Source of the DNA: Tateyamaria omphalii
GTDB taxonomy: Bacteria > Pseudomonadota > Alphaproteobacteria > Rhodobacterales > Rhodobacteraceae
NCBI RefSeq assembly: GCF_001969365.1
Contig: NZ_CP019312.1
Span: 1,736,001 to 1,800,000, forward strand
Direction of reading: 5' to 3'
Length of the DNA stretch: 64,000 nt
Below are positions 45,712 to 55,562 of this stretch, piece by piece (positions within the stretch are counted from its first letter, which is position 1; each line of letters starts with the position of its first letter). Both the position numbers and the translations under genes were made by a program. Below the pieces are notes generated by a model. That model was not told where the DNA came from, did no database searches, and saw nothing but the letters and a program-made list of their open reading frames with translations.

Positions 45712-46377
45712 TTATCCCAGCGGGCGGAGCGCTGCGACGACCGCAGGGAGCGCCGCGAAGTTATCCAATAGGGCTTCCGGTTCGAGCGCCGCCATATCCT
45801 CCGCCGACGGGCCGAATGTGACTAAGATCGACGGCACACCTGCGGCACGCGCCGTGTTGCGGTCGGTGTCGCTGTCGCCGACCAGAACGCATGCGTGCGG
45901 ATCGACACCAAGGCGGCGCGTCGCCTCGAACAACGGTTCGGGGTCTGGTTTGCGAACGGGGAGCGTATCGGCCCCCACCAAGCTGCCGAACGCATCGCGC
46001 ACGCCGAGGTCCTGCATCAGTTGCTCGGCCAATCCTTCGGGTTTGTTGGTGCAGATGCCGATGGCATAGCCGTGATCTTGCAGAACCGCGATGCTGGCCA
46101 TGACACCGGGATAGAGCGTTGTGCGACTGGAGATATCGGCGGCGTAAGCGTCCAGCAGAACAGGATAGTACCGATCCACCATGGCGTCATCCATCCGGTC
46201 CATTCGGGTCAGTCCCGTGCGCAGCATCATCCGCCCGCCGCGCAGAGCAACGCCTGCATCCTCAGGTCCCAGGACATCACCCAACCCCATGTCGCGAAAA
46301 CAGTAGTTGGCCGCGGCAAGGAGATCGCCGCTCGTGTCCGCCAAGGTCCCGTCGAGGTCAAAAATAACAGCTGCCAT
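45712..46377 (-). CDS. gph: Phosphoglycolate phosphatase-like HAD hydrolase
   Basis: 221-aa HAD-superfamily phosphatase. Motif I is IFDLDGTLADTSGD (nucleophile Asp8 with general-acid Asp10), motif II ICTNKP, motif III lysine in PVRKPDPEPL, and motif IV LVGDSDTDRNTARAAG. These and the helical cap match Gph, which removes phosphoglycolate arising from DNA repair or Rubisco oxygenation; other HAD phosphatases are possible. The ATG at 46377 begins the motif region; the open frame continues upstream without homology. It is divergent from glmU. Confidence 0.85.
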   Translation of the reverse strand: MAAVIFDLDGTLADTSGDLLAAANYCFRDMGLGDVLGPEDAGVALRGGRMMLRTGLTRMDRMDDAMVDRYYPVLLDAYAADISSRTTLYPGVMASIAVLQDHGYAIGICTNKPEGLAEQLMQDLGVRDAFGSLVGADTLPVRKPDPEPLFEATRRLGVDPHACVLVGDSDTDRNTARAAGVPSILVTFGPSAEDMAALEPEALLDNFAALPAVVAALRPLG

Positions 46378-46503
46378 ACCCGCCTTTCTGGCGGATGCCC
46401 GCCTGTTCCTGTTGCAAGCCGAAACCATGTTTGATGACCGGGCCGCTTGCGCCTTTGCCCCCAGCGGATAAACAGGGCCAAACAAAAAGACAAAGAGAAA
46501 CCC

Positions 46504-47859
46504 ATGAGCGTTGCACTCATCATCCTGGCCGCGGGCAAGGGCACACGGATGAAATCGGACCTTCCCAAGGTTCTTCACCCCATTGCCGGTGCGCCCATGC
46601 TGCACCACGCTATGCAGACCGGCGCGGCACTTGACCCGGCCCGAACGATTGTGGTCGCGGGTCATGGCGCGGATCAAGTGCAGGCAGCCGCCCTCGCCCA
46701 TGACCCCGCTGTCGAGGTGGTGATACAGGAAGAGCAGCTTGGCACCGGCCATGCCGTCGATCAGGTGCGCGCGGCGCTAGATGGCTTTGAGGGCGACGTT
46801 GTGGTGTTGTTCGGCGATACGCCCTTTCTGCAGCCCGAGACACTTACGCGTATGGTCCAGGCGCGGCGCACGCATGACGTCGTGGTGCTCGGCTTTGACA
46901 TCGCCGCGGTGCAGCCGCGCTATGGCCGCCTGGTCATGGACGGCGACCGACTGGTCAAGATCGTCGAATACAAGGACGCGACCGAGGATGAACGTGGGAT
47001 CCGCTTCACCAACAGCGGTTTGATTGCCTGCGAAGCCAAGACACTGTTTGCCCTGCTGTCAGAGGTCACGAACAACAATGCCTCAGGCGAATACTACCTG
47101 ACCGCCGTGCCCGAACTGGCGAACGCCAAGGGCCTGAAGGTCACCGCCATCAAATGTGACGAGGCCGAGACGCTAGGCATAGACAGCCGCACCGACCTTG
47201 CCGGGGCAGACGCGATTTTTCAGGCGCGAGCGCGGGCGGAGTTGCTGGACAGTGGTGTTACCATGATGGCGCCCGACACGGTCTATCTATCCTTTGACAC
47301 TGTGATCGGTCGCGATGCACTGATTGAACCCAATGTGGTGTTCGGTCCCGCCGTGACTGTCGAAAGCGGAGCCACGATCCGCGCGTTTTCGCATCTGGAA
47401 GGGTGCCATGTGTCGCGCGGCGCCATAGTCGGCCCATATGCCCGCCTGCGCCCCGGCGCCGAATTGGCCGAGGACGTGCGCGTGGGTAATTTCGTCGAAA
47501 TCAAGAATGCCACGCTGGCCGAAGGCGCCAAGGTCAATCACCTTTCCTATATTGGCGACGCGTCGGTGGGCGCAGCCAGCAACATCGGCGCGGGCACCAT
47601 CACCTGCAACTACGACGGCGTGATGAAGCACCGAACCGAGATTGGCGCACGCGCCTTTATTGGGTCGAACACGATGCTGGTCGCGCCTGTGTCGGTGGGA
47701 GATGAGGCGATGACCGGCTCAGGGTCGGTCATAACCTCTGACGTAGATGACGGGGCATTGGCGATCGCCCGTGCGCCGCAGGTCGAAAAACCGGGCATGG
47801 CCCGCAAACTCTTTGAACTATTGAAGGCCAAAAAGGCCCGTCAGAGCAGAGGCAGCTAG
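46504..47859 (+). CDS. glmU: Bifunctional GlcNAc-1-P uridyltransferase / GlcN-1-P acetyltransferase
   Basis: 451-aa enzyme that makes UDP-GlcNAc for peptidoglycan and LPS. The N-terminal nucleotidyltransferase domain begins ALIILAAGKGTRMKSDLPKV and has QLGTGHAVDQV and LFGDTPFL. The C-terminal left-handed beta-helix (from about residue 250) shows hexapeptide repeats and the acetyltransferase segment FVEIKNATLAEGAKVNHLSY, IGAGTITCNYDG. The ATG at 46504 matches family starts, with GAGA upstream. glmS follows immediately. Confidence 0.98.
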   Translation: MSVALIILAAGKGTRMKSDLPKVLHPIAGAPMLHHAMQTGAALDPARTIVVAGHGADQVQAAALAHDPAVEVVIQEEQLGTGHAVDQVRAALDGFEGDVVVLFGDTPFLQPETLTRMVQARRTHDVVVLGFDIAAVQPRYGRLVMDGDRLVKIVEYKDATEDERGIRFTNSGLIACEAKTLFALLSEVTNNNASGEYYLTAVPELANAKGLKVTAIKCDEAETLGIDSRTDLAGADAIFQARARAELLDSGVTMMAPDTVYLSFDTVIGRDALIEPNVVFGPAVTVESGATIRAFSHLEGCHVSRGAIVGPYARLRPGAELAEDVRVGNFVEIKNATLAEGAKVNHLSYIGDASVGAASNIGAGTITCNYDGVMKHRTEIGARAFIGSNTMLVAPVSVGDEAMTGSGSVITSDVDDGALAIARAPQVEKPGMARKLFELLKAKKARQSRGS

Positions 47860-49680
47860 ATGTGCGGAATTGTAGGCGTTCTGGGCAACCACGAGGTCGC
47901 GCCCATCCTGGTCGAAGCGCTCAAGCGCCTGGAGTATCGCGGCTATGACAGTGCGGGCATCGCAACGGTCAATGGCGGTGCGCTCGACCGCCGCCGCGCG
48001 GTGGGCAAGCTGGTCAACCTGAGCGACAAGCTGGTGCATGAACCGCTGGCCGGAAAGGCCGGGATTGGCCACACCCGCTGGGCGACGCATGGTGGTCCGT
48101 CAGAGGGGAACGCACACCCGCACCGCGCTGGTCCGGTTGCCGTCGTCCACAACGGCATTGTCGAGAACTTCCGCGAATTGCGAGGCGAGCTGGCGGAGGC
48201 TGGCATCGGGTTTGAGACAGAGACGGACACCGAAACCGTCGCCCTGCTGACCCATCACCACATGCAGCAAGGGATGGCTCCGGTCGAGGCGGCGTACAAG
48301 ACCATCGACAGGCTCGAAGGGGCTTTTGCCCTCGCCTTTCTCTTTGACGGGCAGGACGACCTGATTGTCGCTGCGCGCAAGGGCTCACCCCTCGCCATCG
48401 GACACGGCGACGGCGAAATGTTCGTCGGCTCCGACGCCATCGCCCTTGCGCCCCTGACCGACCGCATCACCTATCTGGAAGAGGGTGACCGCGCCGTCGT
48501 CACACGCCAAGGGGTCGAGATCCGCGACGCCAACGGCAGCCTTGCCAACCGCGCCGTGCGGCAAATCCAGATTGATGCGGCCCGCGTCGACAAGGCCGGG
48601 CACAAGCATTTCATGGCCAAGGAAATCGCGGAACAGCCGGGCGTGTTGAACACGACGCTGGTCAACTACCTTGGCACTGACGGCGAGATCACTCTGCCCG
48701 ACCCCGGCATCGACTTTACCGCCATCGACCGTTTGACCATGGTGGCCTGCGGCACCGCGTACTACGCGTGCCTAACCGCCAAATACTGGTTCGAGCAGGT
48801 GGCCCGCCTGCCGGTCGAGGTCGATGTGGCATCCGAATTCCGCTACCGCGAACCGCCCATTCCGGGGCGCACATTGGCTCTGTTCGTCAGCCAATCGGGC
48901 GAAACGGCGGATACGCTTGCTGCGCTGCGCTACTGCGAGGGGAAGGCGGACAAGATCGTATCAGTCATCAACGTGCCCGAAAGCTCGATCGCGCGGGAAA
49001 GCGATCTGGCCCTTCCGATCCATGCCGGGGTCGAGGTCGGCGTCGCCTCGACCAAGGCGTTCACCTGCCAATTGACCGTGCTGCTCATGCTGGCACTGCG
49101 GGCTGCCCGTGACCGGGGCGCGATTGACGCTGATGTATTTGCGGATCACGTGTCGGCCTTGCGCGGTCTGCCCGCGTTGATGACGCACGGCATTGACCGC
49201 AGTGCCGTGATGCAGGCGACAGCCCGCAAACTGGCTGAGGCACGTGACATCCTGTTCCTGGGCCGCGGCGTCATGTACCCGCTGGCCCTGGAAGGCGCTC
49301 TGAAACTCAAGGAAATCAGCTATATACACGCCGAAGCTTATGCATCAGGCGAGCTGAAACACGGCCCTATCGCGCTGATCGACAAGCATGTTCCGGTCGT
49401 TGTTATGGCACCCAAGGACGGGCTTTTCGACAAGACGGTGTCGAACATGCAGGAGGTCATGGCGCGCAAGGGCAAGGTGGTGCTGGTGTCGAACGCCGCA
49501 GGGATCGCGGAAGCTGGCGATGGGGTCTGGGAAAAGATTGCGATGCCGGATTGCCCGGACATCGTGGCCCCCATCCTCTATGCCCTGCCCGCGCAGCTTT
49601 TGGCTTATCACACGGCTGTAGCCAAGGGCACGGATGTGGACCAGCCGCGCAACCTGGCCAAATCCGTGACAGTGGAATGA
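47860..49680 (+). CDS. glmS: Glutamine--fructose-6-phosphate aminotransferase (isomerizing)
   Basis: 606-aa enzyme that makes glucosamine-6-P, the first committed step to UDP-GlcNAc. The glutaminase domain begins with catalytic Cys2 (CGIVGVLGNHEVAPILVE) and has AGIGHTRWATHGGPSEGNAH. Two SIS domains follow (ALFVSQSGETADTLAALRYC and FLGRGVMYPLALEGALKLKE), and it ends DQPRNLAKSVTVE as in the family. The ATG follows the glmU stop directly. No riboswitch or ribozyme lies upstream, as expected outside Firmicutes. Confidence 0.98.
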   Translation: MCGIVGVLGNHEVAPILVEALKRLEYRGYDSAGIATVNGGALDRRRAVGKLVNLSDKLVHEPLAGKAGIGHTRWATHGGPSEGNAHPHRAGPVAVVHNGIVENFRELRGELAEAGIGFETETDTETVALLTHHHMQQGMAPVEAAYKTIDRLEGAFALAFLFDGQDDLIVAARKGSPLAIGHGDGEMFVGSDAIALAPLTDRITYLEEGDRAVVTRQGVEIRDANGSLANRAVRQIQIDAARVDKAGHKHFMAKEIAEQPGVLNTTLVNYLGTDGEITLPDPGIDFTAIDRLTMVACGTAYYACLTAKYWFEQVARLPVEVDVASEFRYREPPIPGRTLALFVSQSGETADTLAALRYCEGKADKIVSVINVPESSIARESDLALPIHAGVEVGVASTKAFTCQLTVLLMLALRAARDRGAIDADVFADHVSALRGLPALMTHGIDRSAVMQATARKLAEARDILFLGRGVMYPLALEGALKLKEISYIHAEAYASGELKHGPIALIDKHVPVVVMAPKDGLFDKTVSNMQEVMARKGKVVLVSNAAGIAEAGDGVWEKIAMPDCPDIVAPILYALPAQLLAYHTAVAKGTDVDQPRNLAKSVTVE

Positions 49681-50351
49681 CGCCCGAAGCCGCTCTGGCC
49701 GAGATCGAAGCCCATGCCGATGCGGAGCGCGCCAAGGGGGCCAGGGCATATCACAAGTCGGACCGGCTGCATTTGGGCGTGCCGAACCCGGTGCTGAACG
49801 ATCTGACCAAATCGTGGCGCCAGAGCCTGGATGTGCCTGCGCGCGTCACTCTGGCAGATGGGCTTTGGTGCACGGACATTTACGAGGCGCGCGTTGCCGC
49901 TGCCAAGCTGCTGACGCAGGCACGGATACGGCCGGATGCGGAAGCATGGGATCTGATCGCGTCCTGGGTGCCCGATTTCGACAGCTGGGCCATTGCCGAT
50001 CATGCTTGCATGGCCGGTCAAAAACGTCTGGTCGCGGACCCCAGCCGGCTGGATCATGTCGAGGGGTGGACGGTATCCGATCACATGTGGACGCGCCGCG
50101 CGGCGTTGGTCATCACCCTGCCATGGACCAAGCGGAACAATCCCAAGCCTCAGGATATCGAAGTCAGGGGTCGCGTTCTGGGTTGGGCGGCAACGTATGT
50201 ACCGGATCACACCTGGTTCATTCAGAAAGCCATCTCATGGTGGTTGCGCGAACTTTCAAAGCACGACGAGCAGCGCGCGACGGCATTCCTGGCCAAGCAT
50301 GGCGACGCGATGAAACCGTTCGCTCTGAAAGAGGCGCGGAAGTACCTGTAG
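49677..50351 (+). CDS. AlkD-type DNA alkylation repair glycosylase
   Basis: 224-aa HEAT-like-repeat protein of the DNA_alkylation_repair (AlkD) family, which excises bulky or positively charged alkylated bases. Recognisable are KSDRLHLGVPNPVLNDLTKS, the catalytic-region VPDFDSWAIADHACMA with the conserved Asp, VSDHMWTRRAALVITLPWTK and WFIQKAISWWLRELSKHDEQ. There is no Ig-like tail, in contrast to the AlkC-like gene at the start of the window. The ATG overlaps the glmS stop (ATGA). Confidence 0.9.
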   Translation: MTPEAALAEIEAHADAERAKGARAYHKSDRLHLGVPNPVLNDLTKSWRQSLDVPARVTLADGLWCTDIYEARVAAAKLLTQARIRPDAEAWDLIASWVPDFDSWAIADHACMAGQKRLVADPSRLDHVEGWTVSDHMWTRRAALVITLPWTKRNNPKPQDIEVRGRVLGWAATYVPDHTWFIQKAISWWLRELSKHDEQRATAFLAKHGDAMKPFALKEARKYL

Positions 50352-50451
50352 CCGAGGTTTGATGCGAACTCGATCGGCTTTCCGATGCGGACAGCTTTGC
50401 CAAGTGATCGAAACGGCGCCGGATTCGACTGATTTTGCGCGACAAGGAACG

Positions 50452-50901
50452 TCACCCACCGAAGACATCCACCTCCGGCAACCCGGTCAGCGGTGCGCCA
50501 AGCGCTTGCATCGCCGCCAATGACAGGCGGCTGCCAGCCGTCGCCGGTCCATCAATCGGGATCAATGTCACATCAACTGTCGTATTGGTTGCGTCATAGT
50601 AAACGCGGCCAGGCTGCTCGACCGAGACCAGAGGGGTCTTAAGCCAAAGGCCCGGCTCTGCCGCATTGCCAAGAGACGCAACCGTACGGCCCAGCGTTCC
50701 GATAGATACTTCGCCCTCCGGCCCCAGGACATCGTCTGCTCCGATCACCGTCTCGTCCTCCGGCTTGGCAGCAACATCTGGCGCGACAGGCTCATCGCCT
50801 TCAGCCACCACTGCCGCGGGCCGCGTCCCGCCTGCCCATTGAGGGACGACGTCACACGCCGAGAGGGCCAAACCACAAACCCCGAACATCATCCACCGCA
50901 T
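50452..50901 (-). CDS. Putative lipoprotein
   Basis: 149-aa protein with signal peptide and lipobox LSAC (Cys16: [19 protein letters not shown]), predicted to be lipid-anchored in the envelope. An acidic, Pro/Ala-rich stretch (~25-65) is followed by a ~85-residue folded part ([20 protein letters not shown], then [20 protein letters not shown]). I recognise no domain. It is convergent with the AlkD gene and divergent from moaA; the ~100-base convergent gap has a small ATCGG-CTTT-CCGAT hairpin. Confidence 0.68.
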   Translation of the reverse strand: MRWMMFGVCGLALSACDVVPQWAGGTRPAAVVAEGDEPVAPDVAAKPEDETVIGADDVLGPEGEVSIGTLGRTVASLGNAAEPGLWLKTPLVSVEQPGRVYYDATNTTVDVTLIPIDGPATAGSRLSLAAMQALGAPLTGLPEVDVFGG

Positions 50902-50978
50902 TGCTTACACCTCGACTTTGGTCCCTTATTCCGCGATCCCCCCTTGCGAGAGGGCCGCGCCATGCCTACCACTATCGT

Positions 50979-51986
50979 ATGACTGCCCCATTGATCGACC
51001 CCTTCCAGCGCGCGATTACTTACCTGCGCGTTTCCGTCACCGACCGGTGCGATTTCCGCTGCGTCTATTGCATGTCGGAAAACATGACGTTCTTGCCAAA
51101 AAAAGAGCTTCTGACGCTCGAAGAGCTTGATCGCATGTGTTCGACCTTTGTGGGCCTTGGTGTTGAAAAGCTGCGGATCACAGGCGGTGAACCGCTGGTG
51201 CGCCGGGACATCATGACATTCTTCAACGGCATGGGCCGCCATCTTGATGCGGGCACGCTCAAAGAGTTGACGCTGACCACGAACGGCAGCCAGCTCGAAC
51301 GCTTTGCCAAGGATCTCTATGCCGCCGGTGTGCGCCGGGTGAACGTGTCGCTGGACACGCTGGACGAGGCGAAATTCGCGGATATCACCCGTTGGGGCCG
51401 CCTGCCTCAGGTATTGCGCGGCATTGATGCGGCGCAGGCTGCAGGGCTGCGGATCAAATTGAACGCCGTGGCGCTCAAAGAGTTCAACGAAGACGAGTTG
51501 CCCACGATCACACGATGGTGCGCCGAACGGGACATGGACCTGACCTGGATCGAGGTCATGCCCATGGGTGACATCGGCAATGAGGACCGCTTGGGCCAGT
51601 ACTGGTCGCTCAAGGACGTGCGCGCACGCTATGCCGAGCACTACACCGTCACAGATCTGGCCGAACGGACTGGCGGCCCGGCCCGCTATGTGCGGCTGGA
51701 GGAGACCGGTCAGAAGATCGGCTTTATCACCCCGCTCAGCCACAATTTCTGCGAAAGTTGCAACCGCGTGCGCATCACCTGCACGGGGGAGATTTACATG
51801 TGCCTGGGCCAGGAAGACATGGCAGATCTGCGCGCGCCTTTACGGGATTTCCCCAATGATGACCGGGCACTGGAAGAGGCCATTCGCGCCGCCATCGCAC
51901 TCAAGCCCAAAGGGCATGATTTCGACTATTCCCGCCAACGGCTGGACGGGCAGATGCCACGCCACATGAGCCACACAGGCGGCTAA
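50979..51986 (+). CDS. moaA: GTP 3',8-cyclase (molybdenum cofactor synthesis)
   Basis: 335-aa radical-SAM enzyme that starts molybdopterin synthesis from GTP. The SAM cluster is Cys24, Cys28, Cys31 ([15 protein letters not shown]). GGEPL and TTNGSQL mark the SAM site; the second [4Fe-4S] is bound by [20 protein letters not shown]. The C-terminus is the required GlyGly (SHTGG). Length is standard. The ATG at 50979 is the family start. No other moa genes are in the window; waaA follows after 7 bases. Confidence 0.97.
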   Translation: MTAPLIDPFQRAITYLRVSVTDRCDFRCVYCMSENMTFLPKKELLTLEELDRMCSTFVGLGVEKLRITGGEPLVRRDIMTFFNGMGRHLDAGTLKELTLTTNGSQLERFAKDLYAAGVRRVNVSLDTLDEAKFADITRWGRLPQVLRGIDAAQAAGLRIKLNAVALKEFNEDELPTITRWCAERDMDLTWIEVMPMGDIGNEDRLGQYWSLKDVRARYAEHYTVTDLAERTGGPARYVRLEETGQKIGFITPLSHNFCESCNRVRITCTGEIYMCLGQEDMADLRAPLRDFPNDDRALEEAIRAAIALKPKGHDFDYSRQRLDGQMPRHMSHTGG

Positions 51987-51993
51987 CCCCACA

Positions 51994-53289
51994 ATGCGGC
52001 CAGCGGCCCTTTATCGGCTCTACCGCGCGCTGAGCGCGGTCGCCCTGCCCTTTGCCGCGCGCTCTGCGGTCGGCAAGCTGCGTCGCGCGGGGGTGCCGGT
52101 GCACCGCGCCCATGAACGGCTGGGCCATGCCACGCTTGAGCGCCCGCTTGGCCCGCTGATCTGGTTTCATGGCGCGTCAGTGGGCGAGGCGAAGTCGGTC
52201 CTACCGCTGATTGCCCGCATCCGCGATGTGGCCTCTGGCACGCAGATCCTGCTGACCTCGGGCACTGCAACCTCGGCCGAGGCGATTGCCACCCGGTTGC
52301 CCGATGGCGCCATGCATCAGTTCAGCCCCCTTGACGGGGTTGGTCCTCTCACCCGTTTTCTGGGGCACTGGCGTCCGGACCTATGCGTTCTGGTGGAATC
52401 CGAGCTATGGCCGAACCTTTTGAACCTTTGCGCTGAGCGGCACCTGCCGGTCGCACTTCTCAACGCTCGCCTCTCGGACCGCAGTGCCGCCGGATGGAAG
52501 AAGTATCCCGGCACCGCAGCGTACGTGCTGCGCGGCATCGCCTGGGCCCATTGCCAGGACCGCCGCAGCCGGGATCACCTGCGCGACATGGGGCTGGATG
52601 CGGCAGAGCAAGGTACAAACCTGAAATCCATTCTCGGCGCGCCGCGCGTGACACCGCAGGCGCTGGACGCGGCCCATAACAGGCTGGCGGGTCGCCCTGT
52701 TTGGGTCGCCGCCTCCACCCATCCCGGCGAGGAAGAACAGGTGCTCGCCGCGCATAAGACGTTGCTGCGCGCATATCCGAACCTGTGCCTGATCCTTGTG
52801 CCGCGCCACCCCGAACGGGCTGATGACATTCTGGCCCTCATCGAAAAGGCAGGGCTGAGCGTCGCACAGCGCAGTGCGCGCGGTGATTTGGACCACGGTG
52901 CCGAAGTCTATCTGGCCGACACAATGGGCGAGACGGACCTGTGGTACGCGCTGAGCCCCATCGTGTTTCTGGGCGGGTCGTTTTCCGATGTCGGCGGTCA
53001 TACGCCTTTTGAACCTGCCGCCGCGCATACGGCCATCCTGCATGGACCGAACTATGCCAATTTTGCCGAAGCCTATGCCGCATTCCTGATGAAGGACGCG
53101 AGTGTAGAGGTCCGCGACGGCGCGGTCCTGGCCACCGAGGTCGAGGCGCTCCTGACCCACCCCAGCCGTGCTGCACAGCTTGCGAGCAACGCCCGCCCCC
53201 TCGCCCCCACAGGCACCGAGGCGCTGGACCAGATTGCAGGTCGGCTCTTTTCACTGATGGACGACCACGCTATGGGGCCGCATGCGTGA
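51994..53289 (+). CDS. waaA: 3-deoxy-D-manno-octulosonic-acid (Kdo) transferase
   Basis: 431-aa GT30 enzyme that adds Kdo to lipid A at the inner membrane. N-terminal FHGASVGEAKSVLPLIARIR, LVESELWPNLLNLCAERHLP, VWVAASTHPGEEEQVLAAHK and IVFLGGSFSDVGGHTPFEPA are typical. The N-terminal hydrophobic segment is weak but present (YRALSAVALPFAARSA). Length matches. It overlaps the following glycosyltransferase by 8 bases, making an LPS-core pair. Confidence 0.95.
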   Translation: MRPAALYRLYRALSAVALPFAARSAVGKLRRAGVPVHRAHERLGHATLERPLGPLIWFHGASVGEAKSVLPLIARIRDVASGTQILLTSGTATSAEAIATRLPDGAMHQFSPLDGVGPLTRFLGHWRPDLCVLVESELWPNLLNLCAERHLPVALLNARLSDRSAAGWKKYPGTAAYVLRGIAWAHCQDRRSRDHLRDMGLDAAEQGTNLKSILGAPRVTPQALDAAHNRLAGRPVWVAASTHPGEEEQVLAAHKTLLRAYPNLCLILVPRHPERADDILALIEKAGLSVAQRSARGDLDHGAEVYLADTMGETDLWYALSPIVFLGGSFSDVGGHTPFEPAAAHTAILHGPNYANFAEAYAAFLMKDASVEVRDGAVLATEVEALLTHPSRAAQLASNARPLAPTGTEALDQIAGRLFSLMDDHAMGPHA

Positions 53290-54331
53290 CCTTGCCCAAA
53301 TTGATGTCATTGCGCCCAGTTTCAAACGGCGCCTGTCGGGCGTCACAGCAACGGTGGCACGACTTGTGCCTTTGCAGGCGCAGTCCATCGCAATCACCGC
53401 CTGCGCGCCCGAGATGCCGGATGAGGTTCCGAATGTGCATTGGTCCAGGCTGCTGACCATGTCGCGCGGCGGCCCCTCTGGCCCGCGCGTCTGGCATGCC
53501 CGCCGCAACGTGGAGATGATTGCTGGTCTTGCCCTGCGTGGACTGTTGGGCAAACGGATCAAGCTGCTGTTCACCTCGGCCAGCCAGCGGCACCATACGG
53601 GTCTGACTAAGGCGCTGATCCGGCGCATGGACGCAGTCATCGCCACGTCGGACAAGACAGCCGGGTATCTCGAATGCCCGGCCACGGTAATCCACCACGG
53701 CATAGACACCGACACGTTTGCCCCCCACCCAGACAAGGCCGCGCTGCGGGCGGAACTGGGTCTGCCAACCGGCCCGCTCATGGGGTGCTTTGGCAGGATC
53801 CGCGCGCAAAAGGGCACGGATGTGTTTGTGGACGCGATGATCCGCGTGCTTGGCGATCACCCAGACGCCGCCGCCATCGTCATGGGCCGGGCCGTGGACA
53901 AGGATCAGACATTTCTCGACGACCTCAAGGCACAGGTGCAAGATGCGGGGCTGACCGACCGCCTGTTGTTTTTACCGGAGGTTCCTGTCTGGGAGACGCC
54001 CCGATTTTACCAGGCGCTCGACATCTACGTCGCGCCCCAGCGCTGGGAAGGGTTCGGCCTGACCCCGCTTGAGGCAATGGCCTGCGGCGCGCCGGCCATC
54101 GCAACCCGCGTCGGGGCGTTCGATGAGTTGGTGTTAGATGGAAAGACCGGCACTTTGATTGACGCAGGCGACGTCGACGAGATGGTTGCGGCGACGCAAG
54201 CGGTTCTGTCGGACCCACCCAAACTAGCCAAATGGTCCGAGTGCGCCCGCGCGCATATGGTCCAGCACTTCCAGCTACAACAGGAAGCGGACGCGATCAT
54301 CGCGATCTACAAGAAACTCCTGAACGACTGA
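53282..54331 (+). CDS. GT4-family glycosyltransferase, probable LPS core
   Basis: 349-aa GT-B-fold enzyme. The C-terminal nucleotide-sugar site has the EX7E-type segment WEGFGLTPLEAMACGAPAIA and earlier MGCFGRIRAQKGTDVFVDAM; the acceptor half begins QIDVIAPSFKRRLSGVTATV. Overlap with waaA by 8 bases suggests it extends the Kdo-lipid A core; sugar unknown. A GGGGC-GATCT-GCCCC hairpin lies 14 bases after its stop. Confidence 0.9.
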   Translation: MRDLAQIDVIAPSFKRRLSGVTATVARLVPLQAQSIAITACAPEMPDEVPNVHWSRLLTMSRGGPSGPRVWHARRNVEMIAGLALRGLLGKRIKLLFTSASQRHHTGLTKALIRRMDAVIATSDKTAGYLECPATVIHHGIDTDTFAPHPDKAALRAELGLPTGPLMGCFGRIRAQKGTDVFVDAMIRVLGDHPDAAAIVMGRAVDKDQTFLDDLKAQVQDAGLTDRLLFLPEVPVWETPRFYQALDIYVAPQRWEGFGLTPLEAMACGAPAIATRVGAFDELVLDGKTGTLIDAGDVDEMVAATQAVLSDPPKLAKWSECARAHMVQHFQLQQEADAIIAIYKKLLND

Positions 54332-54344
54332 CGGGACGGTGGGT

Positions 54345-54359
54345 GGGGCGATCTGCCCC
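54345..54359. terminator. Weak hairpin in the convergent gap after the GT4 gene
   Basis: GGGGC-GATCT-GCCCC forms a 5-bp stem in the 49-base gap between convergent genes, inside a longer imperfect TGACGG/CCGTCA inverted repeat. No U tract on either strand, so termination is uncertain. Confidence 0.35.
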
Positions 54360-54380
54360 GGCAGGAGCGTCACCCGTCCG

Positions 54381-55547
54381 TCACGACGCCAGGGGAAGCC
54401 GCTGCTCCACAATCTCCGCCCACCAGGAACAGCCCGCCGGAATCGCCTCGTCATTGAAGTTGTATTCGGGATGGTGAACCATCGCCGTGTCGCCGTTGCC
54501 CACAAGGATGTAGGCACCAGGCCGCTCTTCGAGCATAAAGGCGAAATCCTCGCCCCCCATCACCAGCGGTGCCTCATCACACTGACCGGAGACTGAGCGC
54601 GCCACATCGGCGGCGAATTCCGTTTGCGCGTCGTGGTTTACCATGACCGGGTAGTTGCGGTTGTAATTGACCCGCGCGACACCGCCGAAGGTGCTTGCCA
54701 CACCTTCGCAAATCTCAACCACACGCTTTTCGGCCAGATCGCGCGCCTCGGGGCTCATGGTGCGCACGGTTCCCATGATCTGCACCTTCTGCGGGATCAC
54801 GTTGAAGGCCTTCGACGATGTCTCGAACGACGTGATCGACACCACGATGCGGTCGATCGGATCGGCATTCCGGCTCACGATGGATTGCAGCATCGTCACC
54901 GCGTGCGACGCCATCAGGGTCGTGTCGATGGTCTCCTGCGGCTTGGCGGCATGTCCACCCAACCCCTCGAACTCGATCTCAAGAAGATCGGTCGCGGCAA
55001 AGAACGGACCTGGCCGAATGGCGAACTCTCCCACGGGCCGCCCCGGCCAATTGTGCATGCCATAGACTTCGTGAATGCCCCAGCGATCCATCATGCCATC
55101 GTTGCACATCTCGCGACCGCCGCCCCCACCCTCTTCGGCGGGCTGAAAGATCACGACAACGGTACCGTCGAAATTCCGCGTCTCGGACAGGTATTGCGCT
55201 GCGCCAAGCAACATGGCGGTGTGTCCGTCATGCCCGCAAGCATGCATGGCACCCGGCGTTTTCGAGGCGTATTCCACGCCCGTCTGTTCGTGGATCGGCA
55301 GCGCATCCATGTCGGCGCGCAGGCCGATTACCTTGCCCGAGCCGTCCGCCTTGCCCTTGATGACGCCCACGACACCGGTCCGCCCGATGCCTTCGACCAC
55401 GTCGTCACAGCCAAAGGCGCGCAGCTTTTCGGCGACCAGCGCGCTTGTGCGATGGGTTTCGAACAGGATTTCGGGATGCTGGTGGATGTCACGACGCCAA
55501 GCGGCGATGTCGGCATGCATTTCGGCAAAACGGTTCTTGATGGGCAT
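54381..55547 (-). CDS. M20-family amidohydrolase (hippurate/N-acyl-amino acid hydrolase type)
   Basis: 388-aa metallopeptidase-fold enzyme predicted to remove acyl groups from N-acyl amino acids. Metal ligands lie in HACGHDGHTAMLLGAAQYLS and the conserved QPAEEGGGGGREM; DMDALPIHEQTG and the dimerisation domain (GGHAAKPQETIDTTLMA) complete the pattern, with a late ligand in VMGGEDFAFMLEERPGAYI. Tandem paralogue of the gene upstream, nearly identical in length and motif order. The two lie 15 bases apart. Confidence 0.92.
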   Translation of the reverse strand: MPIKNRFAEMHADIAAWRRDIHQHPEILFETHRTSALVAEKLRAFGCDDVVEGIGRTGVVGVIKGKADGSGKVIGLRADMDALPIHEQTGVEYASKTPGAMHACGHDGHTAMLLGAAQYLSETRNFDGTVVVIFQPAEEGGGGGREMCNDGMMDRWGIHEVYGMHNWPGRPVGEFAIRPGPFFAATDLLEIEFEGLGGHAAKPQETIDTTLMASHAVTMLQSIVSRNADPIDRIVVSITSFETSSKAFNVIPQKVQIMGTVRTMSPEARDLAEKRVVEICEGVASTFGGVARVNYNRNYPVMVNHDAQTEFAADVARSVSGQCDEAPLVMGGEDFAFMLEERPGAYILVGNGDTAMVHHPEYNFNDEAIPAGCSWWAEIVEQRLPLAS

Positions 55548-55562
55548 TCGTTAATCCTGTGA

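Noticed and set aside
47700..47860. Possible glmS riboswitch/ribozyme between glmU and glmS
   Set aside because: glmS starts right after the glmU stop, so there is no leader to hold the ribozyme, which is also not expected in this lineage.
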